From positions 5,697,501-5,761,500 of the forward strand of contig NZ_CP087176.1 in assembly GCF_024748695.1 (NCBI RefSeq): a stretch of 64,000 nucleotides of DNA. Reading direction: 5' to 3'. Positions 53,718 through 61,867 of this stretch are shown here, in pieces (the stretch's first letter is position 1; every line of letters begins with the position of its first letter). Made by a program: the position numbers and the translations under genes. The notes beneath the pieces were generated by a model. The model ran no database searches. It saw only the letters and a list, made by a program, of their open reading frames with translations, and was not told where the DNA came from. This DNA is from Pseudomonas sp. B21-040. Its GTDB lineage: Bacteria; Pseudomonadota; Gammaproteobacteria; Pseudomonadales; Pseudomonadaceae.

Positions 53718-53764
53718 ATGCCCCTGACTATACTTAGAAAAGTTATGTTTTATGAGGGAGCAAC

Positions 53765-55030
53765 ATGGGTTTCCAGGTCATAGAGCAGGTGGTGAATGCT
53801 GCTCGAAGAAAGCTGCTGGTGCAAGACTACATCCCGGTCTACTACCCCAACCTATACATCACCGTGGAGCACCCGGGCAGAGCCCTCGAAACGACCAAGA
53901 AGTACCTTGAGCATCTGGCTGTGTTTGAGGAGTTTCTAGCTTTTTCCTCCATTGATCTGATTTCTCACCTCGAACAGCGCCCTCACAGCCAATACCTGAC
54001 AGACAGTGAGCTTTCTAGGTTTGTATCGGACGCGGGGTTTAGCAAGCAAACCTTGGCCATGAAGTATGCGGGGATGCGTTTGCATCCGACTGCCTACAAA
54101 TCCGTTGGCAAATCCCATGCGCAGCAGCGAATCGAGGCGGTACGCGACTATATCGCCTTCCTCTATGACAAGCTGGGTGATCACTCAACACGGTATGAGG
54201 CTGTTGACGATCTGAAGAGGCGCATCAACCGCAAGATCAAAGCGGCCAGCCCTGCGTGGAAACAAACGCGAATCGATGAAATGAGGGGGCTGACAAGCCA
54301 GGAGCGAACTCTATTGTTGGAGATTCTGCACCCTGACAGTCCGATCAATCCCTTCGCTGATCCAGCTATTCGATTACGTAATTACATCATTTTGCTGCTC
54401 GGTCTGGATATGGGGCTGCGCCGCTCCGAGATGCTACTGATCAAGACCAGCGATATTCGCTGGCACAGTCGCCAACTAGCGGTGGTCAACCTGGAGGATG
54501 AGAGCCTCGATCCACGAACGATGGCCCCACAATTTAAAACCCACGAGCGCATGCTGGTGATGACCGATGACCTGTATGACGCAATCGCTGAATACGAATC
54601 GAAATATCGCCACAGAAAGCCCCGTAGCGGCGCATCGCGAGCGAGAAGGCATCCGTTTTTGCTGGTGGCGCACAAGCGAAATGAGGGCGGACCTCTGACA
54701 ATCAAGGCAGTGGATGGCGTTCTGCCCCGGATTCGAGAAGTAGCGCCGGAACTGGCTCATGTGCACCCGCATATTTTGAGGCATGACGCGGTCTACACGA
54801 TGCTGGATAGCATGCGTGAGGAACTGGCAGCGCTCACGCCGGAGGATCGCACCACGCAAGTTCAAAAGACCCTCACATGGATGTTCGGCTGGAGTCCCGA
54901 ATCGAACATGCCCGGCCTCTACGGCGCGAAATTCTGGAAGGAAGAGGCAGACAAAGCGATACAGAAACGGGCCGAGCGGTTTACGGCCAACCGCCAGAAG
55001 GCTGGCACGACACAAGGAGGTTCAGAGTGA
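53765..55030 (+). CDS. Tyrosine recombinase 1 of the trio
   Basis: A 421-aa site-specific recombinase. The catalytic set is seen: Arg I in GLRRSEML, the beta-hairpin Lys in FKTHERML, HxxR in HPHILRHDAVYTML, a Trp/His-position residue in WMFGWSPES, and the nucleophile Tyr386 in PGLYGAKF. The N-terminal 180 residues form a core-binding-like helical region. GAGGGAGCAAC precedes the ATG. It resembles TnpA of Tn554 or GmtY of gamma-mobile-trio islands in position and size; I could not test either. The stop overlaps the next gene (GTGA). Confidence 0.88.
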   Translation: MGFQVIEQVVNAARRKLLVQDYIPVYYPNLYITVEHPGRALETTKKYLEHLAVFEEFLAFSSIDLISHLEQRPHSQYLTDSELSRFVSDAGFSKQTLAMKYAGMRLHPTAYKSVGKSHAQQRIEAVRDYIAFLYDKLGDHSTRYEAVDDLKRRINRKIKAASPAWKQTRIDEMRGLTSQERTLLLEILHPDSPINPFADPAIRLRNYIILLLGLDMGLRRSEMLLIKTSDIRWHSRQLAVVNLEDESLDPRTMAPQFKTHERMLVMTDDLYDAIAEYESKYRHRKPRSGASRARRHPFLLVAHKRNEGGPLTIKAVDGVLPRIREVAPELAHVHPHILRHDAVYTMLDSMREELAALTPEDRTTQVQKTLTWMFGWSPESNMPGLYGAKFWKEEADKAIQKRAERFTANRQKAGTTQGGSE

Positions 55031-56622
55031 ACATCGCCGTCGAAGCACTTCAGGCTCCCACGAAGGACAGCCTCGATGCATGGCTGAACACGCCTCGCCT
55101 GGCGAAATGTGGGGAGGTGTTCACACCCGCAGAACCGATGTGGAAACCGGATAAATCGGCTAATCAATCAGTCAACTGGGAAGCGGCCATTGCCTGCGTC
55201 TCGCCGGATTGGCAGCCCTGGTTGCACGCCACCCTGGCGTACCGAATGGCCGATATGGCAGCAGGCACGGTTGCTAACGCCGCCAGTGGGTTGTCGCGTG
55301 CTGCTCAGGCCGGGATTGACCCGCTCAACGAGGATCACCTGATCGCTCTGCGGGAGCGCTTGAACGAAAGTGAGTTTAGTTCCATTGCCACTTTAATGGC
55401 GTTTTGGCACGACTGCGAATCCCTCGAACAGCGCCCGTCGCAACCCCTGATCGGTGCCTACCAAGCACTACCCAGGAAAAAGCGTTCCAGCAACGATGTG
55501 GTCCTCAGCCTGGACCCCAAACAAGGCCCGTTCACGCAGGTGGAGCAGGACGCGCTGCATCAATGGATACATGAGCAGTTTTGTCACGGTCAGTTAGATC
55601 CCGAGCAGTACCTTTACCTGCGCTTATTGATGATTTATGGGCAACGTGGCGCTCAGGTGAGAATGATGGTTTTTGGTGATTTCACCAAGAGCGATCAGGG
55701 CTGCAAGGTCAGGTTTCACCGGGCAAAGCAAAAAGGCGACGAGGCGGGTTGGCGAGCAAAGTCCGAAACATTCAGTCTGGATGAGGACTTCTTTAACACC
55801 GTGCAGGCTTACAAGGCTATGGTTTTGGCGCAACTCTGGCAAGCGTATCCAGACGGTGCCGGCTGGAATGTAGCCATTGAGAATGTGCCCCTCTTTCGCC
55901 GGAAGCTGGATGATAAAACAGAACTTTGGGAGCGGCTGAATCCCCCTGTTTTGCTCGATAGCCCCCTTCAAAAAAGCCTCGAAGACGCGCCGGAGCCGAC
56001 CTTTCATGTCGGACCAGGCACGGTCAGGCCATGGCTTGCTCGCATCGAGCGGATGGAGGGCTTTCCGATTTCGCCTCGCACCCATCAGCCGCTGAAAATG
56101 ACGCGGGGGCACCGGTTCAGGCACACCCTCGGCACGGACCTTTCCAATGCGGGGCTGGATGAGTGGACGATGGCCCGCGCATTGATGCACAACGATACTC
56201 AGATAGTGCGAAAGTACCGACAGGTGTCGGCGGAGTTAATGGCGTTGATCGACGCGAAGATGAGCGACCATCTGGCCTTGGTTGTGAATGCGTTCACCGG
56301 AATCATCGTCACGGATCGCGCCTCAGCGAAAAACGGAGATCGAGCGGATCGACAAATCGAGGATGTGGCAGTATGCGGTGCCACTGCCGCCTGCCATCTA
56401 GATGCGCCGTTTACCTGTTACGCATGCGCAAAATTCCAACCCCTTCTGGACGCCAATCACCGTGCGGTCCTTGAGCGATTGGAACGTCGTCGGGCGCAAA
56501 CCATTGACACAGATAAAACGACCGGTGTGCTCTGGGATCGGGCCATCCTGGCTTGCCGGAAGGTCATTTTGGATTGTGAGGCCATGCGCCGATCATCGGA
56601 CTCAAGGAGAACAGAGGAATGA
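55027..56622 (+). CDS. Tyrosine recombinase 2 of the trio
   Basis: A 531-aa tyrosine recombinase starting with GTG at 55027, overlapping the previous stop by 4 bp and preceded by AAGGAGG; an open frame upstream to 54877 is inside recombinase 1. Catalytic residues: Arg in YGQRGAQVRM, HxxR in RGHRFRHTLGTDL, His in LMHNDTQIV, Tyr in VRKYRQVS. After the catalytic Tyr comes a cysteine cluster (VCGATAACHLDAPFTCYACAKF; C-x6-C-x7-C-x2-C), probably a zinc site. The stop overlaps recombinase 3 (ATGA). Confidence 0.87.
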   Translation: MNIAVEALQAPTKDSLDAWLNTPRLAKCGEVFTPAEPMWKPDKSANQSVNWEAAIACVSPDWQPWLHATLAYRMADMAAGTVANAASGLSRAAQAGIDPLNEDHLIALRERLNESEFSSIATLMAFWHDCESLEQRPSQPLIGAYQALPRKKRSSNDVVLSLDPKQGPFTQVEQDALHQWIHEQFCHGQLDPEQYLYLRLLMIYGQRGAQVRMMVFGDFTKSDQGCKVRFHRAKQKGDEAGWRAKSETFSLDEDFFNTVQAYKAMVLAQLWQAYPDGAGWNVAIENVPLFRRKLDDKTELWERLNPPVLLDSPLQKSLEDAPEPTFHVGPGTVRPWLARIERMEGFPISPRTHQPLKMTRGHRFRHTLGTDLSNAGLDEWTMARALMHNDTQIVRKYRQVSAELMALIDAKMSDHLALVVNAFTGIIVTDRASAKNGDRADRQIEDVAVCGATAACHLDAPFTCYACAKFQPLLDANHRAVLERLERRRAQTIDTDKTTGVLWDRAILACRKVILDCEAMRRSSDSRRTEE

Positions 56623-58880
56623 CCGATGCGCTTGATTCTGAACCGACAAATAACATTGTTGATTTTAAGCCCAGGAGCCAACTGGCTGCAGAGGCTCACC
56701 TCGCGGCGTTTATCGAATGGGCAAAAGATACCCTGCCCAAAGGCATTCCCAATCGAGTGAACGAGAGTATCCGCTGGGAAGACAGCAGTTGGCACCCGCA
56801 TGGCCTCACAAGCTGTAGCTTCACAGCGTTAGGATCGACCAGAAATGCCCCAAAGGCGATGCAGGCACCCTTCACTGAGTTTGCCAAAGCCATACTGGTG
56901 TACCGAAGGGTGTATTTGCAGAAAAAGACTCTGAATGACTGGGTGAGCGCCCTGAGGGCGCTGGAAGTCGCCCTCTACGAGGTGAAAAGCACGCGGGATG
57001 TGACGCGGGTATCCGCCGCTGTCTGTAATAAAGCGTGCTACCACATGGACCTTCACTGGACAAAAGGCAATAACGCATACATTCACAGTAAGTCACTTGA
57101 AGCCATCATCACCCTGATGCGGGACAAAAAACTGCTCAGGTCAGATTTTCGATGGACCTCTCCGCTGACGTCGAGGCAGCGTGGCACGCTCAAGCAGCAA
57201 AAAACGGATCGAGAACAGAAGCTGCCCGCCCCTGAAGCGATCAAAGCCCTCGGGGAAGTGTTCAATAACGATTTGACCAGGCCCCTCGATATCGTGGTGA
57301 CATCCGCCTGTGCGCTATTGCTGAGTGCACCCAGTCGCGTGGGTGAATTGGCGGATGTTGAATTGAAGTGCTTGGTATTCAAAGAGGATACCCAAGGCAA
57401 TCGGCGCATGTTCCTGCGCTGGTACGCGGAAAAGATGAACCAGGTGACCCTTAAGCCCGTTGTTAAGCCTGAGATGGAGCCGGTCGTCGAGCGGGTCATC
57501 ACGTTACTGAAACCGATCACCGATGATGCGCGGGCTTACGCGGCCTGGCTGGAAGACCATCCAGATGAGTTTCCGCCTCATGAAGGACTGCCGCCCAAGG
57601 GACCTGATGAGCCGCTGACATATGCCGAAGCCTGTGCCGCACTGAAACTCACCGTTAATAGGGACACCGGATCGCGAGGCGTGTTCAATGCCAATCTGAA
57701 AAGCATGGAGAAGCAAAAGGCGCTCAGCCCCGCCGCCCGAACCCTATTGGCCGAGATCCGTGGCGGGTGGGATTCCAGCGCAGGAAAGCGCAAATATGTT
57801 AAAGGCAAGCATGGAGTCCGGGGTTATGAGTTTGACGACCGGAGTGTGATCACGCTGCGCAAGCTCAATGTGCTGTTGCGGGAGAAGTATCTTCCAAAGA
57901 ATTTTCCATACACCACGCCGTACACGGAGGGCAAAGCTCGGGTGAAGTACCGTGATGCCTTGTTTACCGTGCGCACTGGAGCAATGGCTGAAGACTCAGG
58001 TAACACCGTTGCGACACACGGGTTTGGCGTGGAGATCGCAGCGGACCCTAACCGAATGAATGCGCAATTAGGCAGTTTGAACCACCCAAAAATGAAAAGC
58101 CTGTTCGAGCGTTGGGGCTACCCCGGTGTCAAGGTCAACACGCACGCGTTTCGGCACGAATTGAACACGGCAATGCACCAGGCCGGTCTGTCGCAGCTCC
58201 TAATTGACGCCTTCTCCGGACGCACGACGATGGGATCAGTCTACAACCATGAGACCATCGAGGATCGCACCCAAAGGGTTGCAGCTTACCACCCCAAAAC
58301 GAAGCACAGCACCGCTGCTCAGCGCCTGGACAAGATCAAAACCAATCAGCCGCTGAACCTGGTTGAGGTGAGGGAACTGCGCGAGGGTGAGCAGGACCGC
58401 ATTATTCATCAAACCCATCTCGGCGTTTGTGTGCACAACTTCGCGGCCGAGCCCTGCCCGAAAATGGGCGCCTGCTTGGACTGCGGGCGGCTCGGCTGCG
58501 TCAAAGGGGATGACGTGAAGCTTGGCAACCTCAAGGAAGAACGCGACGACCTTAAACGCCGCCTCGATAAAGCCCTGGATGCGCGGTCTCGGGGTGTGTT
58601 TGGGGCATCGGAGTGGGCCAAAAAACTGGGTGAGAAGCTCTTTAAGTGCGAGGAGCTCATCCAAACGCTGGAAAACCCCGGACTCGAAAAGGGTGCCATC
58701 GTGTGGAACGCCGATAACGGTTGGACGCTGACCAAGAACGCCGCCGCGATGTCGGGTCTGATCGAAGTCAAAGTCATTGAAGAACACCAGGCGCAAGAGG
58801 CGTTATCATCGTTAGATGACGTCCTGGCTTTGCTGGATGAGATTGAGGGTGACGATGGGGCATTTAACGCCAAAGGATGA
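56619..58880 (+). CDS. Tyrosine recombinase 3 of the trio (large)
   Basis: A 753-aa protein, unusually long for a recombinase. Catalytic residues are recognisable in the middle: Arg in LSAPSRVGELADVEL, HxxR in NTHAFRHELNTAMHQ, and Tyr in TTMGSVYNHETIED, where the usual second His/Trp position reads FSGR. A C-terminal cysteine-rich stretch (CVHNFAAEPCPKMGACLDCGRLGC) is followed by a coiled coil (about residues 650-690, LKEERDDLKRRLDKAL). The size and cysteine end recall TnpB of Tn554 and GmtZ. It overlaps the next gene by 26 bp. Confidence 0.85.
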   Translation: MTDALDSEPTNNIVDFKPRSQLAAEAHLAAFIEWAKDTLPKGIPNRVNESIRWEDSSWHPHGLTSCSFTALGSTRNAPKAMQAPFTEFAKAILVYRRVYLQKKTLNDWVSALRALEVALYEVKSTRDVTRVSAAVCNKACYHMDLHWTKGNNAYIHSKSLEAIITLMRDKKLLRSDFRWTSPLTSRQRGTLKQQKTDREQKLPAPEAIKALGEVFNNDLTRPLDIVVTSACALLLSAPSRVGELADVELKCLVFKEDTQGNRRMFLRWYAEKMNQVTLKPVVKPEMEPVVERVITLLKPITDDARAYAAWLEDHPDEFPPHEGLPPKGPDEPLTYAEACAALKLTVNRDTGSRGVFNANLKSMEKQKALSPAARTLLAEIRGGWDSSAGKRKYVKGKHGVRGYEFDDRSVITLRKLNVLLREKYLPKNFPYTTPYTEGKARVKYRDALFTVRTGAMAEDSGNTVATHGFGVEIAADPNRMNAQLGSLNHPKMKSLFERWGYPGVKVNTHAFRHELNTAMHQAGLSQLLIDAFSGRTTMGSVYNHETIEDRTQRVAAYHPKTKHSTAAQRLDKIKTNQPLNLVEVRELREGEQDRIIHQTHLGVCVHNFAAEPCPKMGACLDCGRLGCVKGDDVKLGNLKEERDDLKRRLDKALDARSRGVFGASEWAKKLGEKLFKCEELIQTLENPGLEKGAIVWNADNGWTLTKNAAAMSGLIEVKVIEEHQAQEALSSLDDVLALLDEIEGDDGAFNAKG

Positions 58881-59253
58881 GAAGCGCATCATTAAGCTGA
58901 TTGAGGAATGGTCAGAGCCGAAGCTGACCTGGCCTTTGCTCGTTGAGGCCTGCAAAGAAAAACTGGGTATCAGTCGTGCTCGCCAGTCCCTGATGAATCT
59001 ACCTGCCGTGGATTTAGCGATGAAGAATTGCAAAGCGGCATTGAAGGCTCAGAAGCTGAAACCGGGCTGGATTAGCGATATTCAGGCAGCCAACGAGCAC
59101 ATTGAGAAACTGACAGCGAACAATCAGAAGCTGTTAGCTGCTGTTCGAGATATGCATAGCCGGTTTTTGATCTGGCAAGCCAATGCCGATATGCACGGGC
59201 TAACACAATCTATGTTGGAGCGGCCGGTTTCACAGCTTCAAAAGAAGACCTGA
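58855..59253 (+). CDS. Small accessory protein of the recombinase module
   Basis: A 132-aa protein: an N-terminal helical domain that could be a helix-turn-helix (WPLLVEACKEKLGISRARQSLMN), followed by a coiled coil (ISDIQAANEHIEKLTANNQKLLAAVRDM). It overlaps recombinase 3 by 26 bp, so it belongs to the same operon. In Tn554 a 125-aa TnpC sits in this place, and in gamma-mobile-trio islands GmtX; either could be the analogue, but I see no decisive motif. I chose the ATG at 58855; the frame is open to 58816. Confidence 0.72.
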   Translation: MGHLTPKDEKRIIKLIEEWSEPKLTWPLLVEACKEKLGISRARQSLMNLPAVDLAMKNCKAALKAQKLKPGWISDIQAANEHIEKLTANNQKLLAAVRDMHSRFLIWQANADMHGLTQSMLERPVSQLQKKT

Positions 59254-59271
59254 TTGCGCAATTGCACGTAC

Positions 59272-59341
59272 TTGACCAGCCGTTAGCATTCCAGCTGACC
59301 AGGAGTTGACCACCTTCACATCTGCAGTTTGGTCAGTGACC
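59272..59341. repeat. Cluster of TGACCA repeats after the recombinase module
   Basis: Four copies within 70 bp: TTGACCAGCC (59272), CTGACCAGG (59295), TTGACCACC (59306) and the inverse TTGGTCAGTGACC (59329). The first copy is the right-hand TGACCAGCCG decamer. Such a cluster could be the arm-type sites of the recombinases. The spacer 59254-59409 has no gene. Confidence 0.45.
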
Positions 59342-59409
59342 TCGTAGTGTCGACCGGTAGTTCACGACCCGAAGCGCTCATTCGCTTATAGCAGGTAAAG
59401 CCTATACCT

Positions 59410-60297
59410 TTATCGAAACGCGGGAGTTCCAGTTAACGGCGTTAGCAGCTCATCTTCGTCCGTGAGATGTCTTTCGATGTCAGGTAGGATCAAAACACCT
59501 AGCGTGTAATTAAATCCACTGCCCTCGATCACAAAGGCATGCTCTTCAATTTCAAGCTCTGCTGATTCTCGCGAAAGCCAGGCGCTCGCCGGAATGATAC
59601 CGGACGATCCAGTCGCTGATCGCACCGCATTGTTCAGTACTGACTGAGCAGGAGGTTCAATGGTTTCGTTCCGAGTGGCAAAGTAAGCACCAGATCGGAA
59701 TGCCCGCTCGTTTGAGCAGGACCAGTCAAGGAAACCGTCTTTGGCTGATAGGACGATGACCCTACCAGGTGCTACCTCACGCCATTTCAAGGCAGCAGCG
59801 GTGACTGAAACACCGTATCGATCTGCGCAGTGACGAAGCAAGTCCATCGAGAACGGATGCCCATCTACCTGTGCCCGGAAATCGTTGAGCGGCATCAGCA
59901 AATACGATGCGAAGGTATCGGCTTCAACCTCAATATCCCGTCCATGGGGATCCCAGGAGTGCATGTCTTGATTTGAGCAATTGAAGCTAGATTGGCGTTC
60001 GCGATGTAGCATGTAGTGCCCAAACTCGTGGGCAATGGTGAAGCGAATCCGGCCTTCCGACTCAACGTCCTCGTTAACGCCAATCATCCACCCATCGCCT
60101 TTCGGACTCTTGGCTAGCATCCCCTCGAACGAAGGTAGTGGAACTGTTTTGATAGCCAGAATTGGTTGATCAGGACAGGTCCGCGACGACCACTCGAGCG
60201 CTAACGCTCTCACATCGACTGGAAAGCGCTCCACCCCCAACACCTGCTCCAAAACTCGAGATATACGAATCGCTTCGCTTTTAGGGGTAATGGACAT
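59410..60297 (-). CDS. ImmA/IrrE-type metallopeptidase (CapP-like)
   Basis: A 295-aa zinc peptidase of the COG2856 family. The metal site is complete: HEFGH (His90, Glu91, His94) and a downstream glutamate in EVEADTFASYLLMP (about 123-125). ImmA and CapP of this family cut a partner HTH repressor after DNA damage or phage infection, which releases the repressed operon. The gene lies 6 bp after the XRE gene on the same strand, and the pair is divergent from the ubiquitin-like operon. The C-terminal 130 residues are probably the sensing domain. It is intact. Confidence 0.88.
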   Translation of the reverse strand: MSITPKSEAIRISRVLEQVLGVERFPVDVRALALEWSSRTCPDQPILAIKTVPLPSFEGMLAKSPKGDGWMIGVNEDVESEGRIRFTIAHEFGHYMLHRERQSSFNCSNQDMHSWDPHGRDIEVEADTFASYLLMPLNDFRAQVDGHPFSMDLLRHCADRYGVSVTAAALKWREVAPGRVIVLSAKDGFLDWSCSNERAFRSGAYFATRNETIEPPAQSVLNNAVRSATGSSGIIPASAWLSRESAELEIEEHAFVIEGSGFNYTLGVLILPDIERHLTDEDELLTPLTGTPAFR

Positions 60298-60303
60298 GCT
60301 AAG

Positions 60304-60618
60304 TCAGCTCCACCAATCGTCGACCATTTTCCGAAGCCGCTCTTTGTCCTTATCGTCCAGATCTTGGTATTTGCGGAAGAACTCTTTGTCCGCCTCTACT
60401 GCCAAATCTGGAGAGGAAGAGCCTAGCAACGATTCTGGCGATAGACCCAACGCCATTGCAATTTTGGTCACCTTGTCTAAGGACGGATTTGGCTTGTCGC
60501 GATTCTCTAGCTCCCACAAGTAGCTTTTGCTCGACTCGGTAAGAGCCGCCAACTGCTCGAGCGACATTCCTAGATCCCGCCTCCTAGAGTTAATTTTTTC
60601 TCCAAGGGGTGATGCCAC
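60304..60618 (-). CDS. XRE-family repressor (CapH-like)
   Basis: A 104-aa helix-turn-helix protein. The XRE domain spans residues 5-62 (INSRRRDLGMSLEQLAALTESSKSYLWELENRDKPNPSLDKVTKIAMALGL), followed by a linker and a charged helical tail (EFFRKYQDLDDKDKERLRKMVDDWW). I chose GTG at 60618 because AAGGAGG stands 6 bp upstream; a longer frame to 60729 has no such site. Size and layout fit CapH, the substrate of CapP. It should repress its own promoter and the divergent operon. Confidence 0.85.
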   Translation of the reverse strand: MASPLGEKINSRRRDLGMSLEQLAALTESSKSYLWELENRDKPNPSLDKVTKIAMALGLSPESLLGSSSPDLAVEADKEFFRKYQDLDDKDKERLRKMVDDWWS

Positions 60619-60654
60619 GGGTGCCTCCTTCGTAAGTGGGTCGACCACTATACC

Positions 60655-60683
60655 ATTATAACGAACGAAATCGTACCTGTTGA
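60655..60683 (-). promoter_or_regulatory. Promoter of the XRE-protease pair
   Basis: On the minus strand a perfect -10 box TATAAT (60655-60660) lies 17 bp from a weak -35 box TCAACA (60678-60683). It overlaps the -35 box of the divergent promoter, so one bound repressor could cover both. Confidence 0.6.
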
Positions 60684-60708
60684 CAGATACGGCTTGGTGG
60701 AGCATTGT
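60680..60708 (+). promoter_or_regulatory. Candidate promoter of the ubiquitin-like operon
   Basis: A perfect -35 box TTGACA (60680-60685) is followed after 17 bp by a poor -10 box CATTGT (60703-60708). The expected transcription start would fall at the beginning of the palindrome at 60718. A strong -35 with a weak -10 suits a controlled promoter. Confidence 0.45.
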
Positions 60709-60717
60709 GGCTCTATC

Positions 60718-60734
60718 GTTCGGTCCCACCGAAC
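60718..60734. promoter_or_regulatory. 17-bp perfect palindrome, candidate repressor operator
   Basis: GTTCGGTCCCACCGAAC: 7-bp arms around CCC. It lies over the likely transcription start of the ubiquitin-like operon. Part of the arm (CGTTCG / CGAACG) recurs at 60662-60668 beside the -10 box of the regulator promoter. This is where a dimeric HTH repressor would be expected to bind. Confidence 0.55.
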
Positions 60735-60763
60735 AAAAAAGTACCTAGATGGAGAACAAGGCA

Positions 60764-61867
60764 ATGACCACCAACCTTCCTCTCGCCCCATCTCACCAGT
60801 CGAACGCAGGCCGCTCCGCCGTAGTAAAGATTAATGGAGAGCTTGTCCGTGTTCACGACTGGACACCTACAGCTCGCCAGATTCTGGCTGCGGCTGACTT
60901 GCAGCCAGCTACAGAGTACGCACTTTTAAGCTGGCCTGAACACGGGCCGACCGAAGAGCTTGGTCTCGACGAAACCATCCCGTTACCTCGCAACGAACAG
61001 GTAGCGGAGTTTCTAGCGATGCAAGCAGATGGGGTTTTCTACTTCATGCTGAACGACGAACGCTTTGCCTGGGCAGGCCCGCTCAGCGCAGAGGACGTTC
61101 GTAAGGTTGGTCGTGTGCCAGTAACGATGGAATTGTGGCTGGAACGACGCGATGAGCCTGAATTGCAACTGGATAAGGGAGATGTTGTTGATCTCCTGGC
61201 TCCAGGGGTTGAGCGTATTTACACCCGCCGGCGCAAATGGAAACTGGATGTACACGGGGTAATCGTCGAGTCGTCCGAGCCGCAGATTATCGTTCGCGAT
61301 GCTCTGATCTTGGCAGGGATCGATCCGGACCAAGGGTGGATCATTCGTCTGAAGGTGCGTGGTGAGCCCAAGCGCGAAGTCGGATTGACGGACAGCATTG
61401 ACCTGACGAAGCCTGGCATCGAGCGCCTTCAGCTCCTCTCTGACACGATCAATAACGGCGAAGTCGCGTGTTCCATGCGGCGGAATTTTGTATTGCTGGC
61501 TAAAGACGAGACCTATCTGGATGCTCGGGGACTGGCTTGGGAAACAGTTGATGATGGCAGACGTTGGTTGCTGATCCGGGACTACCCAGTGCCGCAGGGA
61601 TATCTCCAATCCAGCACCTGCCTAGCTATAGAAATTCCGCAGAACTACCCAGCCGCAGAGATCGACATGTTCTATTGCAACCCGCCGCTCACTTTGGAAA
61701 GCGGTGGCCAGATTGCGCAAACTGAACATCGCCAAGTGGTTAATGGAGATGAATTCCAACGCTGGTCTCGCCACAGAAATCCAGGGCAGTGGTCTCCCGT
61801 ACGCGACTCTGTGATCTCCCACATGGGGCTGGTAGACGAGTCCATTGCCCGGGAGCTAGGGCAATGA
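60764..61867 (+). CDS. Multi-ubiquitin-like protein fused to an E2-like domain
   Basis: A 367-aa protein with three consecutive ubiquitin-like beta-grasp repeats (about residues 18-90, 91-156 and 157-225; the last two share DLxxPG(V/I)ER) and a C-terminal domain (about 236-367) like bacterial E2 family E (Prok-E2_E: LAWETV...YPVPQGYL...IPQNYPAAEIDMFYCNPP...WSRHRNPGQW). Candidate active-site residues are Cys286 (SSTC) and Cys305 (FYCNPP). No Gly-Gly is seen after the third repeat. The start at 60764 follows GGAGAACAAGG; an ATG at 60749 has no ribosome site. It overlaps the E1-JAMM gene by 4 bp. Domain calls are by recognition only. Confidence 0.82.
   Translation: MTTNLPLAPSHQSNAGRSAVVKINGELVRVHDWTPTARQILAAADLQPATEYALLSWPEHGPTEELGLDETIPLPRNEQVAEFLAMQADGVFYFMLNDERFAWAGPLSAEDVRKVGRVPVTMELWLERRDEPELQLDKGDVVDLLAPGVERIYTRRRKWKLDVHGVIVESSEPQIIVRDALILAGIDPDQGWIIRLKVRGEPKREVGLTDSIDLTKPGIERLQLLSDTINNGEVACSMRRNFVLLAKDETYLDARGLAWETVDDGRRWLLIRDYPVPQGYLQSSTCLAIEIPQNYPAAEIDMFYCNPPLTLESGGQIAQTEHRQVVNGDEFQRWSRHRNPGQWSPVRDSVISHMGLVDESIARELGQ

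Noticed and set aside
54877..55026. Longer N-terminus for recombinase 2
   Set aside because: This part lies inside recombinase 1 in another frame; AAGGAGG and the GTGA overlap support the GTG start at 55027.
60676..60687. CTGTTGACAG as a possible LexA box in the regulator spacer
   Set aside because: LexA boxes need CTGT and ACAG separated by 8 bp; here the gap is 2 bp, so it is more likely the -35 TTGACA.
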